64,000 nt of DNA. Source: Nitrincola alkalisediminis. Lineage in GTDB: Bacteria; Pseudomonadota; Gammaproteobacteria; Pseudomonadales; Balneatricaceae. Location of the stretch: assembly GCF_009821115.1 (NCBI RefSeq), contig NZ_VYTY01000002.1:62001-126000 (forward strand), written 5' to 3'. Position numbers and translations under genes: made by a program. Below the pieces are notes generated by a model. It was given only the letters and a program-made list of their open reading frames with translations, did not search any database and was not told where the DNA came from. Shown here one piece after another: positions 1-8,215 of the stretch; within the stretch, counting starts at the first letter, position 1, and the number at the start of each line of letters is the position of its first letter.

Positions 1-12
1 TTGACTGCCTTT

Positions 13-1347
13 TCACTCAGCGTCCCTCTTAAGAATTAACTCATAATTTCCTAAATGGATACGCGTGTTTTCATCAACACGAACAAGACAAAACTTTTCA
101 ATCTTAGTGCCGTTAATTCGCGTTCCATTTGTTGAATTTATATCTTCAATAAAAAAACAATCATTACAATAAAACAGATTTAAATGAGCTTTTGAAACTG
201 TAGAATCATTAATCCGAATATCTACCAAACTAGAATCACGACCTATCAACCAACTTGAGTCATTTGAAAGTGTATTAAATGTATGCAATATAGAATTTTC
301 TATTGGGCTAAATAATTTCCAAACAGGTTGATCTGTTGGCTTTTCAATAATAACACCACCATTTGAATAGCCATTATTTTCCTTATTTTTTCTTCGATTC
401 CATTCAGTATAGGGTTCAAACACTTTTTCTATAATGGTCTTAGGTTGTTTGATTGCGAAGAAAATGGTAATTAAAAAAAGCACTATTAAAACAATGATTA
501 AAGCTATTAGCCAAGCAGGTAAACTATTTAATGATTGTGTTATAAAGGCGTGACTACATGGCTCAGTTGACTGTGTGAACGACACACCTGAATCATTCAA
601 AAACTTAGTGATATACGTTAGTGTACTCGAAAAATAAAGTGCTGCAACACCATCTTTATGACCAAAGGTATTAATACCTACCAGTTCACCGCAATTATTA
701 AGTAAAGGGCCGCCGCTATTTCCGCTGTGAATCGCCGCGCTATGTTGATACCAACTACGCTCCTGCAGATTGTCAGACATTCTAGAAGAAACCTGACGAC
801 TGATAACACCTTGTGTCAGGGTCGTTTCTATGAAGTTAGGCTGTATATCATTTAAGTCATCTATCATTGACCCTATAATTTGATCCGCCACACCTGGAAA
901 TCCAAAAGCATAAACAGTACTTGCTTTTAATGGTGCAGAAAAAGATATTGAAATATGTGAAAGGCCCCTTTTATCAATTTTTATTAATGCTAGATCACTA
1001 TGTATGTCAACTGCTTTGACGACACCTTCAATAAAATCACGATGCCCATCTATTCCTTTTTGTAGCACATGTACTTTCCGTCCAGGCTGTACATGCTCAT
1101 TATTAAACTGAACTACATGATGATTTGTTAAAATATAACCATCTTGCGTTAAAATAACGCCCGAACCAGAACCTGCACCACCATTCGGGTCGATAAGCAG
1201 AATCCTAACCACTTTTTTATCTGTTTCCTCTACATCAAAACTTACGCTATAAGTTGGTGATGAAAAGCCCATAAAAAAGTGAGCCGTTAGTATCATTAGC
1301 GCACGAATCAGAAAAGAAGTGTGCGCCAGTGCGCTAATCTGGCGCAT
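13..1347 (-). CDS. Membrane-anchored trypsin-like protease with C-terminal FHA domain
   Basis: The 444-residue product has an N-terminal hydrophobic segment (about 13-30) that should export the following part. It is followed by a chymotrypsin/DegP-fold protease. The triad is visible: His77 in TNHHVV, Asp118 in HSDLALIKID and Ser211 in GNSGGPLL. There is no PDZ domain. A strong transmembrane helix spans about 279-299, then a basic linker and a cytoplasmic FHA domain (about 365-444) with GRDSS, SKAHL and STNGT motifs. FHA domains bind phosphothreonine, so the protease is probably controlled by the kinases upstream in the same cluster (inference). Its start overlaps the 3' end of the MotA/TolQ-like gene by 14 bp, indicating one operon. 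The substrate is unknown. Transcription continues toward base 1, so further cluster genes may lie outside the window. Confidence 0.85.
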   Translation of the reverse strand: MRQISALAHTSFLIRALMILTAHFFMGFSSPTYSVSFDVEETDKKVVRILLIDPNGGAGSGSGVILTQDGYILTNHHVVQFNNEHVQPGRKVHVLQKGIDGHRDFIEGVVKAVDIHSDLALIKIDKRGLSHISISFSAPLKASTVYAFGFPGVADQIIGSMIDDLNDIQPNFIETTLTQGVISRQVSSRMSDNLQERSWYQHSAAIHSGNSGGPLLNNCGELVGINTFGHKDGVAALYFSSTLTYITKFLNDSGVSFTQSTEPCSHAFITQSLNSLPAWLIALIIVLIVLFLITIFFAIKQPKTIIEKVFEPYTEWNRRKNKENNGYSNGGVIIEKPTDQPVWKLFSPIENSILHTFNTLSNDSSWLIGRDSSLVDIRINDSTVSKAHLNLFYCNDCFFIEDINSTNGTRINGTKIEKFCLVRVDENTRIHLGNYELILKRDAE

Positions 1348-2101
1348 GGTTTTTCTCGTTATATAAGCGATTAATTAGATTATCCAAACAATACTGCCCA
1401 GCATCATTCATAACACGCTCTTCCATCGACTGAATGATATTCATCAAAAACATCAACACACCAGACATGATAAGCGCTAGTAACGTAGTGTGAAACGCAA
1501 CACCCAATTGCAAAGTCACTTCAGTTAATAGCCCTTCACTGTCGGGCGGAACTGTGCCGGCATACATTAGAGCTGATGATATTCCAAGCACTGTCCCAAT
1601 AAATCCAAGTGTTGGAATAAGCCACATTAAATAGCGCAACATGTTGTATTTAAGTTCCATTTCATGTTGAACTAAATCTATGCTTATATTGAGTAAGTTT
1701 TGAGCTTGCTCAACTGATTTTGATGTTTGAAATTGTGTAATGACTCGTAATACCATTTTAGGTAGAAACATCGGAAGATGCTCACATGCTTTCAACTTTT
1801 TATAAAAGGGTCCTAATTCTTTAACCGTGAGTACAGTGTGATCATCTTCAGGCAATAAATTACTTTTCAATTGATCTTTATTTTTAAAAACAACATCTAA
1901 TCTATATACCAACTCACCAAAACCAACAAATAAAATCACCCACATCAAATTGTGAATACTATAGGGGTAGCCATTTGTTCCCTGCCCAAACAACACTGTA
2001 AAAATTGGCTTTTCTGGCATAAAAACCCACATTACAATCAAAAAAAAGATACTTAAAAGCATTGCACTTACAAAAAAATAAATCCGCTTAATTTCAGACA
2101 T
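1334..2101 (-). CDS. MotA/TolQ/ExbB-family membrane protein
   Basis: A 255-residue integral membrane protein with about four hydrophobic segments. The C-terminal pair (LIPTLGFIGTVLGISSAL and the later FHTTLLALIMSGVLMFL) matches the conserved core of MotA/TolQ/ExbB proton-channel subunits. No ExbD/TolR partner is in the window, so it may act in a specialised complex or as a scaffold. I start it at the ATG at 2101, preceded by GGAA, not at the upstream GTG at 2140: the longer form would begin inside the terminator hairpin of the preceding gene. It sits between an FHA gene and the protease-FHA gene, which suggests it anchors or energises that signalling complex (inference). Confidence 0.75.
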   Translation of the reverse strand: MSEIKRIYFFVSAMLLSIFFLIVMWVFMPEKPIFTVLFGQGTNGYPYSIHNLMWVILFVGFGELVYRLDVVFKNKDQLKSNLLPEDDHTVLTVKELGPFYKKLKACEHLPMFLPKMVLRVITQFQTSKSVEQAQNLLNISIDLVQHEMELKYNMLRYLMWLIPTLGFIGTVLGISSALMYAGTVPPDSEGLLTEVTLQLGVAFHTTLLALIMSGVLMFLMNIIQSMEERVMNDAGQYCLDNLINRLYNEKNHAPD

Positions 2102-2112
2102 ATTATTTCCGT

Positions 2113-2145
2113 TAATTATAAAAATCAGGAGTGACACCACTCCTG
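2113..2145 (-). terminator. Rho-independent terminator after the FHA gene
   Basis: An 8-bp perfect stem (2126-2133 with 2138-2145) has a 4-nt loop. Read on the minus strand it is followed by a T-rich run (ATTTTTATAATT). It lies just past the stop of the FHA gene at 2166, and its position argues for the downstream ATG start of the MotA/TolQ-like gene. Confidence 0.65.
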
Positions 2146-2165
2146 TACGTATTTAAAACTAAGTT

Positions 2166-2783
2166 TTATTTAAGATCCTGCCAATCAAACTCTTTGCAGC
2201 AAAATGGAACAAATTTTAATGCAGTTAAACCAAGATTAATCACTTCTCCACCATTTAAAATGAGTGGTTGTAGTACCGGTGCATCATTCATGTAGGTTAA
2301 GTTTTTACCCCCACCATGATTGACATAAAAAGCACGTCCTCTTGGATCATAGGTAATACTTGCATGCGGTTCACGAGAGATATCTAGATCACCAAAATTC
2401 AGGTTTACTCGACAGTTTGCCCGTCCGATGGTATTCATGCCATACCCTAAAGGTAACGCCGAGCCTTTGCCTGGACCATCAACAACGACAACCCAACCTA
2501 CCACTGGATCAGTCATATAATCAGTCGCCGTAGTATTCATATTTTCCGTCGCAACGCCCGCGTTCGGTCTAAAAATTCGTGTTACTTCATCTGTTTCGTT
2601 GGTTTTTTCTGTTGGGGCATTATTGATGTTTGTATTCTTACCTCTATCGTCAATATAATCTGTTTTTTCTGTAAAACTATTTACTTGGTTTTGTTTATCA
2701 CCCATTTTATGGGTTTCAACATCATCCATTGATTTATTATTTTCTTCAGCCAGCCGCCTTGTTACATCAATTTTAACTGTCAT
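2166..2783 (-). CDS. FHA-domain protein with disordered N-terminus
   Basis: A 205-residue soluble protein. Residues 1-90 are polar and rich in Thr, Asn, Asp and Lys, probably disordered and a good candidate substrate for Thr phosphorylation. Residues about 95-195 form an FHA-like domain: GWVVVVDGPGKG opens it, TIGRANCRV carries the conserved GR, and ISREPHASI takes the place of the S..HA motif. The start ATG has AAGGG upstream at good spacing. It should recognise phosphothreonine on partners or on its own N-terminal tail, as FHA proteins paired with Ser/Thr kinases often do (family knowledge). It is followed by a terminator, so it may be uncoupled from the genes downstream. Confidence 0.75.
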   Translation of the reverse strand: MTVKIDVTRRLAEENNKSMDDVETHKMGDKQNQVNSFTEKTDYIDDRGKNTNINNAPTEKTNETDEVTRIFRPNAGVATENMNTTATDYMTDPVVGWVVVVDGPGKGSALPLGYGMNTIGRANCRVNLNFGDLDISREPHASITYDPRGRAFYVNHGGGKNLTYMNDAPVLQPLILNGGEVINLGLTALKFVPFCCKEFDWQDLK

Positions 2784-2807
2784 AAAAATACCCTTCTTTT
2801 GTTTAAA

Positions 2808-3761
2808 TCAATCTACATTTCTAACTAATCGTACATAATGTAGATAGCCATTGGTGTTCCAATACATATTATTATCTGCAAAATTCACGTTCCAATGTGA
2901 GTGTGCATTACGTTTAACCGTGCTTGACCAAACAAATCCCATTGGGTCATTTGAAAAAACCGCTTCATAATCGTTTGGTTCTATCCCTTGTACCAGAGTT
3001 AAAAGTTCGGTTCTATTTGGCACGCGCCAATTGCTTTTGCCTATCTGTGTCGCTTGATTAGCGATCTCCGCGGCTGCTATCGAACGATCCCCACGATAGG
3101 TGGCCGCACTTCCTTCACAGGATTTGTTCGCTTCTTGCCAAGTTTGTCCTAATAAACATCGGCTCCACATCAATCCCGTTCGCGTATCGATTGCTGTACC
3201 ATCAGTATACGCAATAAATGAGTTAATCATTTCATGACTATGCATCACCTCAAGTTCTACAACCGGAGGGTTTCGCATCAATACATCAACCTCTTTTAAT
3301 GCTCGCGCTAACTCTTCTACCGAAGCTTCAACTGATTGTTTATTAGCGGAAAGCTTAAAATAGAAAAACCCAGTAATCACTATCACCAATCCAGTCAATG
3401 TACCAATCAGCAACCGTGATCTTTGACGCTTTTTCACTTCGATTTGCTGTTGTTTTAGTTGCGCCTCGTTAATCTTCGCAACTTTTGCATCAATACAGGA
3501 CTTGAGCTGGTCATAATGCAACTCGACCTCACCCAAACTCACCCCCCCCCCATAACCTACTCGAATGGTGTCACCAGCAATCTTAGATTCACCCGAGGGT
3601 TTGGTCCCATTGACACTGCCAAGGTCTTTTACCACCACCATTTCAAGGGCTGGTTCATACCAAGCCTCGGCATGAACACGACTCACTGAGTCATTATCTA
3701 TGTTTAGGTCAACTTCAGCACCATAATAGCGACCGATCTTCACTTTGATTTCTTTTGCCAT
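2808..3761 (-). CDS. FHA - transmembrane - DUF1566 (Lcl-type) protein
   Basis: A 317-residue protein with an N-terminal cytoplasmic FHA domain (about 1-85; IGRYYGAEV, SVSRVHAEAW, SVNGTK), a basic stretch, one transmembrane helix (about 117-138) and an exported C-terminal DUF1566/Lcl-like domain (about 190-317). The latter has the usual marks: DTRTGLMWSRC near its start, WRVPNRTEL in the middle, FVWSST, and a closing YVRLVRN. It thus links a phosphothreonine reader inside the cell to an extracytoplasmic, possibly carbohydrate- or protein-binding module. A run of ten C (ten G in the coding strand) encodes the GGG of VGYGGGV and could slip. The ligand is unknown. Confidence 0.75.
   Translation of the reverse strand: MAKEIKVKIGRYYGAEVDLNIDNDSVSRVHAEAWYEPALEMVVVKDLGSVNGTKPSGESKIAGDTIRVGYGGGVSLGEVELHYDQLKSCIDAKVAKINEAQLKQQQIEVKKRQRSRLLIGTLTGLVIVITGFFYFKLSANKQSVEASVEELARALKEVDVLMRNPPVVELEVMHSHEMINSFIAYTDGTAIDTRTGLMWSRCLLGQTWQEANKSCEGSAATYRGDRSIAAAEIANQATQIGKSNWRVPNRTELLTLVQGIEPNDYEAVFSNDPMGFVWSSTVKRNAHSHWNVNFADNNMYWNTNGYLHYVRLVRNVD
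3542..3551. repeat. Poly-C(10) tract inside the FHA-DUF1566 gene
   Basis: Ten consecutive C residues (G on the coding strand) lie within the FHA domain coding region. A change of one base would truncate the protein, so the tract is a possible slipped-strand phase-variation site or a sequencing-error hotspot. Confidence 0.9.
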
Positions 3762-3813
3762 CTAGTAAGCTCATTTCATAATTAAGGTATCTAGTGATAT
3801 ATATTCTTAAAAT

Positions 3814-4764
3814 TTATCGGATACCTAAATTAATAAGGATTTGTTGTGCGTTAGCATTTCCTTGCTCTGCCGCCTTTCGGTACCAATCCAACCCCAATTG
3901 ATCATTTTGTTCAACACCTCGACCTGTTCGGTACATCACACCGAGATTAAATTGTGCTGTAGAATGCCCTTGTTCCGCCGCCTTTCGGTACCAGACCACA
4001 GCTTCTTCATCGCTTTGCTCAACACCCCGGCCTGTCTCGAACATTGCACCGACATTAAATTGTGCCTGTGCAAACTCTTGCTCCGCCGCTTTGCGGTACC
4101 ATTCCACCGCTTTCTCATCATTTTGTTCAACACCTCGTCCATGTAGGTACATCTCACCGAGATTAATTTGTGCCGCCGGCAACTTTTGATCAGCGGCCAT
4201 GCGGTACCAATTCACTGCTTGCTCATCGCTTTGATCTACTCCACGGCCATTTTGGTACATCCAACCGAGATTAAATTGTGCTTCTGCATACCCTTGATCA
4301 GCAGCCTTGCGGTACCAGACCACAGCTTCTCCGTCGCTTTGTTCAACACCTCGTCCATTTAGGTACATCCCACCGAGATTAAATTGTGCCACCGCAAACT
4401 TTTGATCAGCGGCCTTGCGGAACCAAGCTAGCGCTTGATCATCACTTTGTTCAACACCTCGTCCATTTTGGTACATCCAACCGAGATTAGTTTGTGCCAC
4501 CGCAAACTTTTGATCAGCGGCCTTGCGGAACCAAGCTAGCGCTTGATCATCACTTTGTTCAACACCTCGACCTGTTCGGTACATCTCACCGAGATTATTT
4601 TGTGCCACCGCAAACTTTTGATCAGCGGCCTTGCGGAACCAAGCTAGCGCTTGATCATCACTTTGTTCAACACCTTGTCCATTTAGGTACATGAAACCGA
4701 TGGAATTTTGTGCCATTGCATATTCTTGGTCAGCCGCCTTGCGATACCAGATAACCGATTGATC
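3814..4764 (-). repeat. 108-bp tandem repeats coding for Sel1 units
   Basis: The 3' half of the kinase gene is a tandem array with a 108-bp period (36 residues), eight full copies plus a shortened last one. Three neighbouring units at about 4350-4720 share the same AWFRKAADQKFAVAQ core and are nearly identical in DNA, which points to recent unit duplication or conversion. Copy number is likely to vary between strains. Confidence 0.85.
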
Positions 4765-6036
4765 TTCATTTTCTATATCGCTTGACAATGCACGTCCAAA
4801 GAGGGCTTGGAGACGTACATCATTAGGTTTAGCGTTAACAGCTAATTTACAGGCTTCGATGGCCGCTTGTGATTGAATGTCCTCGAATTCCACACCAACG
4901 ACATCATCTGGTCGATCAGGATCCCATGGAGATGCGACCAAGTGTTCACATTGAAGCTGGAGTGCTTCAGCTGTGCGTTGCTCTACAAGTTGTGCCAGCG
5001 CTTGCGGCTTATCAGCCTCACTTTGTAGGTAAACATAGCCACCACCTGCAACTAACAACATCAACGCGACTATCCCGATTAGAATTTGGGCTTTGTTGCT
5101 TTTGTTATCGCTTGTTTCTTTTTCGTTTGGTTCTTGTTTTGGTTCTTGTTTGGGTTGTGGTTCTGTTATTTGGGCAAGCAGTGATTTGGCTTGTTCCGCA
5201 CTTTGTGGTCGGCTCTGTCCCTTCAGCTGCATACATTGATCGATTAGCGTAACTAAACCAGATGGACATAGCCCTGCTATCGGTAACTGACTTAAAGGTA
5301 TGTGGTCATCGTCAAGTAATCTTGCACTGGCTTCTTCTGGCGTTTGTGCTGTCAGGCATTTGTAAAGCGTCGCGCCCACCGCGTATAGATCAGTGGCGGG
5401 TAATAATTTTGATTTCGAGCTGTATTGCTCTGGGGAGCCATAACCTGGGGTAACAACAACAGAATGGCTTTTATCAGCCAGTGTTTCTTTTGCTGCACCA
5501 AAGTCTATCAGTACTGGTTTGCCACCGGGTCGTAGCATAATGTTGGCGGGCTTGATATCACGATGAATCAGCCCATGTTGGTGAACCACCTCGAGACCAT
5601 CAAGAAGCTCTTTAGCTAAGTGCTCGACTACCTCAGGGGGCAGGGTGTGTTTGCGTTCGAGGTAATTATCCAGTGGTTCACCATCAATAAACTCCATCAC
5701 TAGATAAGCCGTGTTGTTTTGTTGGAAGTATTTGAGAATACGTACCACCGCAGGATGGTTAAAGCGGGCAAGGGAGCGTCCTTCTTCTAAAAAGCGTGCC
5801 ATGCCTTTTTCATAGTCCGCTTGTCCATTAGTACCCAAAGCACTGACTGTTTGTCCATCACGACTGGCCAACTCATTGGGAAAGTATTCTTTAATCACCA
5901 CTCGATTTTGTAAGTCGACGTCTTGTGCAAGGTAGGCAATTCCGAAACCACCTTGGCCCAATAGGTCTAAAATAACATAACCACCTAACTGGTAGCCTTG
6001 GGGTAAAGTGAGATGGTTGAATTCGGGTTTACTCAT
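3814..6036 (-). CDS. Ser/Thr protein kinase with C-terminal Sel1 repeats
   Basis: A 740-residue transmembrane kinase, numbered from the ATG at 6036. That start has AAAGGA upstream and aligns with the start of the paralogue; the six-codon longer form lacks this support. The Hanks-type kinase domain covers about 20-285: glycine loop GQGGFG, Lys49, HRDIKPAN with Asp160, DFG at 178-180 and the TPGYGSPEQ activation segment. A linker with QEP repeats leads to a transmembrane helix (about 316-337). After that come eight full 36-residue Sel1 repeats and a partial ninth, ending at the C-terminus and probably periplasmic. Sel1/TPR-like solenoids bind proteins, so the repeats probably form the sensing part. 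The kinase domain is very similar to that of the next gene, showing a tandem duplication. Confidence 0.9.
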   Translation of the reverse strand: MSKPEFNHLTLPQGYQLGGYVILDLLGQGGFGIAYLAQDVDLQNRVVIKEYFPNELASRDGQTVSALGTNGQADYEKGMARFLEEGRSLARFNHPAVVRILKYFQQNNTAYLVMEFIDGEPLDNYLERKHTLPPEVVEHLAKELLDGLEVVHQHGLIHRDIKPANIMLRPGGKPVLIDFGAAKETLADKSHSVVVTPGYGSPEQYSSKSKLLPATDLYAVGATLYKCLTAQTPEEASARLLDDDHIPLSQLPIAGLCPSGLVTLIDQCMQLKGQSRPQSAEQAKSLLAQITEPQPKQEPKQEPNEKETSDNKSNKAQILIGIVALMLLVAGGGYVYLQSEADKPQALAQLVEQRTAEALQLQCEHLVASPWDPDRPDDVVGVEFEDIQSQAAIEACKLAVNAKPNDVRLQALFGRALSSDIENEDQSVIWYRKAADQEYAMAQNSIGFMYLNGQGVEQSDDQALAWFRKAADQKFAVAQNNLGEMYRTGRGVEQSDDQALAWFRKAADQKFAVAQTNLGWMYQNGRGVEQSDDQALAWFRKAADQKFAVAQFNLGGMYLNGRGVEQSDGEAVVWYRKAADQGYAEAQFNLGWMYQNGRGVDQSDEQAVNWYRMAADQKLPAAQINLGEMYLHGRGVEQNDEKAVEWYRKAAEQEFAQAQFNVGAMFETGRGVEQSDEEAVVWYRKAAEQGHSTAQFNLGVMYRTGRGVEQNDQLGLDWYRKAAEQGNANAQQILINLGIR

Positions 6037-6202
6037 TACTATTCCTTTTTTCATTTAAAGCTAAATATGCTCACTAAGCGTATCCTATTGCAGCATCAGC
6101 TCCTGTAGTTATTTTTCTTACTATCAACGAGGCTTTCGTAGTATTCAAAGCTTTTAATTTCAAAAGACTGAAGAAATCCCTCGCTAAAGAATTGGAAGAA
6201 AG

Positions 6203-8215
6203 CTAAAGAACTAGAACTACCCTAAACCCCACGTTATTACCGTAGGCTACGTTATTTCTGTAACGATTAGAAACGCGTAAACTCCAAGGGCCATTGAACC
6301 ATGACCCGCCACGCAATACACGCCTCGTGCAATCTCCATCCGTTCTTGCTTGTCCATCACTGAGCGCACCAGTGTAACTGTCACTCCAGCAATCATCCGT
6401 CCACTCCCATATATTACCTAGCATATCTTGTACCCCCCAAGAATTTGGTGAATAAGTACCTACTGTCTGAGTCCGGTTCAAATAATTGCCAGTCTTTGAT
6501 TCAGGGCAACCGCTGACATCGTAATTACCATCATAATTTGCCTCTAAAGTTGTAATGCAGCTCCCAAAATGCCCATATCGCTCCGTAGTGCCCGCTCTCG
6601 CTACATATTCCCATTCAGCTTCACTAGGTAAACGGAAGCTCTGGCCTGAAACACGATTAAGCCACGGAATAAACTCTTGAGTAACATGATTATAACTAAC
6701 ATGAATTACTGGACGATCATCTCTACCCCAACCCACATCATTCGGCTGATAGCTGCAACCACCCGCACTGACACAAGCATCCCATTGTGCAAAGGTAATC
6801 GGCATCTTGCCGATTTTGAATCCCGCTACTTGAACATTACGTACAGGGCCTTCACCATAATAACAACTATTATCTTCTTGGCTACAGCCCATCTGAAACT
6901 CACCTGAAGGAATAATAACCATGGAACTTAACAAGCTCTGAATAGGTTGAGGAATACTAACCAATTCATTTTTATTAATTATATCCTCTTGTTGTTTATA
7001 TTGGACTAACTGCTGTAAATCACTCTCTTGATCCGAGATTGGATTGGATTCAGGCATAGATTCAAATAATTTATACTGGTAGTAACCAACCAACAGAAGA
7101 ACACAGAAAATCACCATTAATAAGAATGACTTATTAAATTTTGACTCTATTACCCAACCTTTTTCTTCAGCCAATCTAGTTACTTTCGCCTTTACTTCTT
7201 CGGTATCAAAACCCTGTTTTTTTGCTTTTAAAATTATCTGGTTGACTTTTCGTTGAGTAATTACACCATTACTTTCAGCGCATTCAATCATAGTTTCTAG
7301 GGAGGATGAGTCAAGAACAGTCAATAGAATTGATTTTTCTTGCTCAACTACAGTTAACAACTCTATAGCTTCTTGCGCACTCTGGGGACGCTCTATGCTT
7401 TTAAGCCGCATACAGTTATCGATTAAAGTAACTAACTGCGGGGCACACTTTCTAGCTAACGGCAGCTCCCTTAAAGGCTTGTGATCATCATCAAGTAATC
7501 TTGCACTGGCTTCCTCTGGCGTTTGCGCCGTTAGACATTTGTACAGAGTAGCACCAACTGCATAAAGATCTGTGGAGGGTTTGAGTATTGACTTAGAGCT
7601 GTATTGTTCTGGTGAGCCATAACCCGGTGTCACCACTACGGAGTTACTTCTTTCACCTATCACCTCTTTTGCTGCGCCAAAGTCTATTAATACGGGATGG
7701 CCATTAGTACGCAGCATAATGTTGGCTGGCTTAATATCCCGATGGATCAAACCATGTTGGTGAACCACTTCTAAGCCGTTAAGCAATTCCTTAGCAAGAT
7801 ATTCAACCACTTCGGGGGTCAATGTATACTTACGCTTTAGATAACGATCTAAAGACTCTCCATCTACAAACTCCATCACTAAATATGCGGTGTTATTTTG
7901 TTGGAAATATTTAAGAATACGAACCACTGTGGGATGATTAAAACGCGCTAATGCCCGACCCTCCTCTAGGAAGCGCTGCATACCTTTTTCATAGTCGATA
8001 TGTCGATCAGTACCCATTACGCTAACAGTTTGACCATCACGACTCGCCAGCTCATTGGGAAAGTATTCTTTAATAACAACTTGGTTTTTCAAATGGATGT
8101 CTTGCGCGAGGTAAGCAATTCCGAAGCCTCCCTGCCCAAGTAGATCATTAATAAGATAATCACCAAGTTTAAAGCCTTGGGGTAAGGTACGTTGGTTGAA
8201 TTCGAGCTTACTCAT
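6203..8215 (-). CDS. Ser/Thr protein kinase with C-terminal FGE/C-type-lectin-fold domain
   Basis: A 670-residue transmembrane kinase. Hanks-type domain at about 20-285: GQGGFG loop, Lys49, HRD Asp160, DFG 178-180 and TPGYGSPEQ. A charged region (290-360) precedes a transmembrane helix (363-382). Residues about 433-670 form an FGE-sulfatase (SUMF1/EgtB-like) domain: IPSGEFQMGC, RLPSEAEWEYVARAG, DMLGNIWEWTDDCW, RVLRGGSW and a closing GFRVV. The cysteine pair of true formylglycine-generating enzymes, normally just after RGGS, is absent, so this copy is probably a binding module rather than an enzyme. The last 39 residues resemble variable regions of diversity-generating retroelements. It is the first gene of the cluster and a paralogue of the Sel1 kinase. 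The ligand and phosphorylation targets are unknown; the FHA proteins nearby are the obvious readers. Confidence 0.9.
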   Translation of the reverse strand: MSKLEFNQRTLPQGFKLGDYLINDLLGQGGFGIAYLAQDIHLKNQVVIKEYFPNELASRDGQTVSVMGTDRHIDYEKGMQRFLEEGRALARFNHPTVVRILKYFQQNNTAYLVMEFVDGESLDRYLKRKYTLTPEVVEYLAKELLNGLEVVHQHGLIHRDIKPANIMLRTNGHPVLIDFGAAKEVIGERSNSVVVTPGYGSPEQYSSKSILKPSTDLYAVGATLYKCLTAQTPEEASARLLDDDHKPLRELPLARKCAPQLVTLIDNCMRLKSIERPQSAQEAIELLTVVEQEKSILLTVLDSSSLETMIECAESNGVITQRKVNQIILKAKKQGFDTEEVKAKVTRLAEEKGWVIESKFNKSFLLMVIFCVLLLVGYYQYKLFESMPESNPISDQESDLQQLVQYKQQEDIINKNELVSIPQPIQSLLSSMVIIPSGEFQMGCSQEDNSCYYGEGPVRNVQVAGFKIGKMPITFAQWDACVSAGGCSYQPNDVGWGRDDRPVIHVSYNHVTQEFIPWLNRVSGQSFRLPSEAEWEYVARAGTTERYGHFGSCITTLEANYDGNYDVSGCPESKTGNYLNRTQTVGTYSPNSWGVQDMLGNIWEWTDDCWSDSYTGALSDGQARTDGDCTRRVLRGGSWFNGPWSLRVSNRYRNNVAYGNNVGFRVVLVL
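6206..6322 (-). other. Candidate DGR-type variable region
   Basis: Residues 632-670 run RVLRGGSW, then a varied stretch with Asn, Tyr, Trp, Gly and Ala, then NNVGFRVV. Several varied codons end in C (TTC, GGC, GCC, TAC) next to AAT/AAC codons, as expected if they derive from AAC in an adenine-mutagenised template. The domain fold and its position at the extreme 3' end are classic for DGR targets. No template repeat or reverse transcriptase was recognised here, so this rests on pattern only. Confidence 0.4.

Noticed and set aside
2102-2140. GTG start at 2140 for the MotA/TolQ-like protein
   Set aside because: It would begin within the terminator hairpin of the previous gene; the ATG at 2101 has a ribosome site.
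4869-5252. 127-codon frame opposite the Sel1 kinase
   Set aside because: Antisense shadow of the kinase gene, which has full domain support.
13-8215. Kinase/FHA cluster considered as part of a type VI secretion locus
   Set aside because: No Tss core gene (sheath, VgrG, ClpV, TssJLM) is visible in the window.
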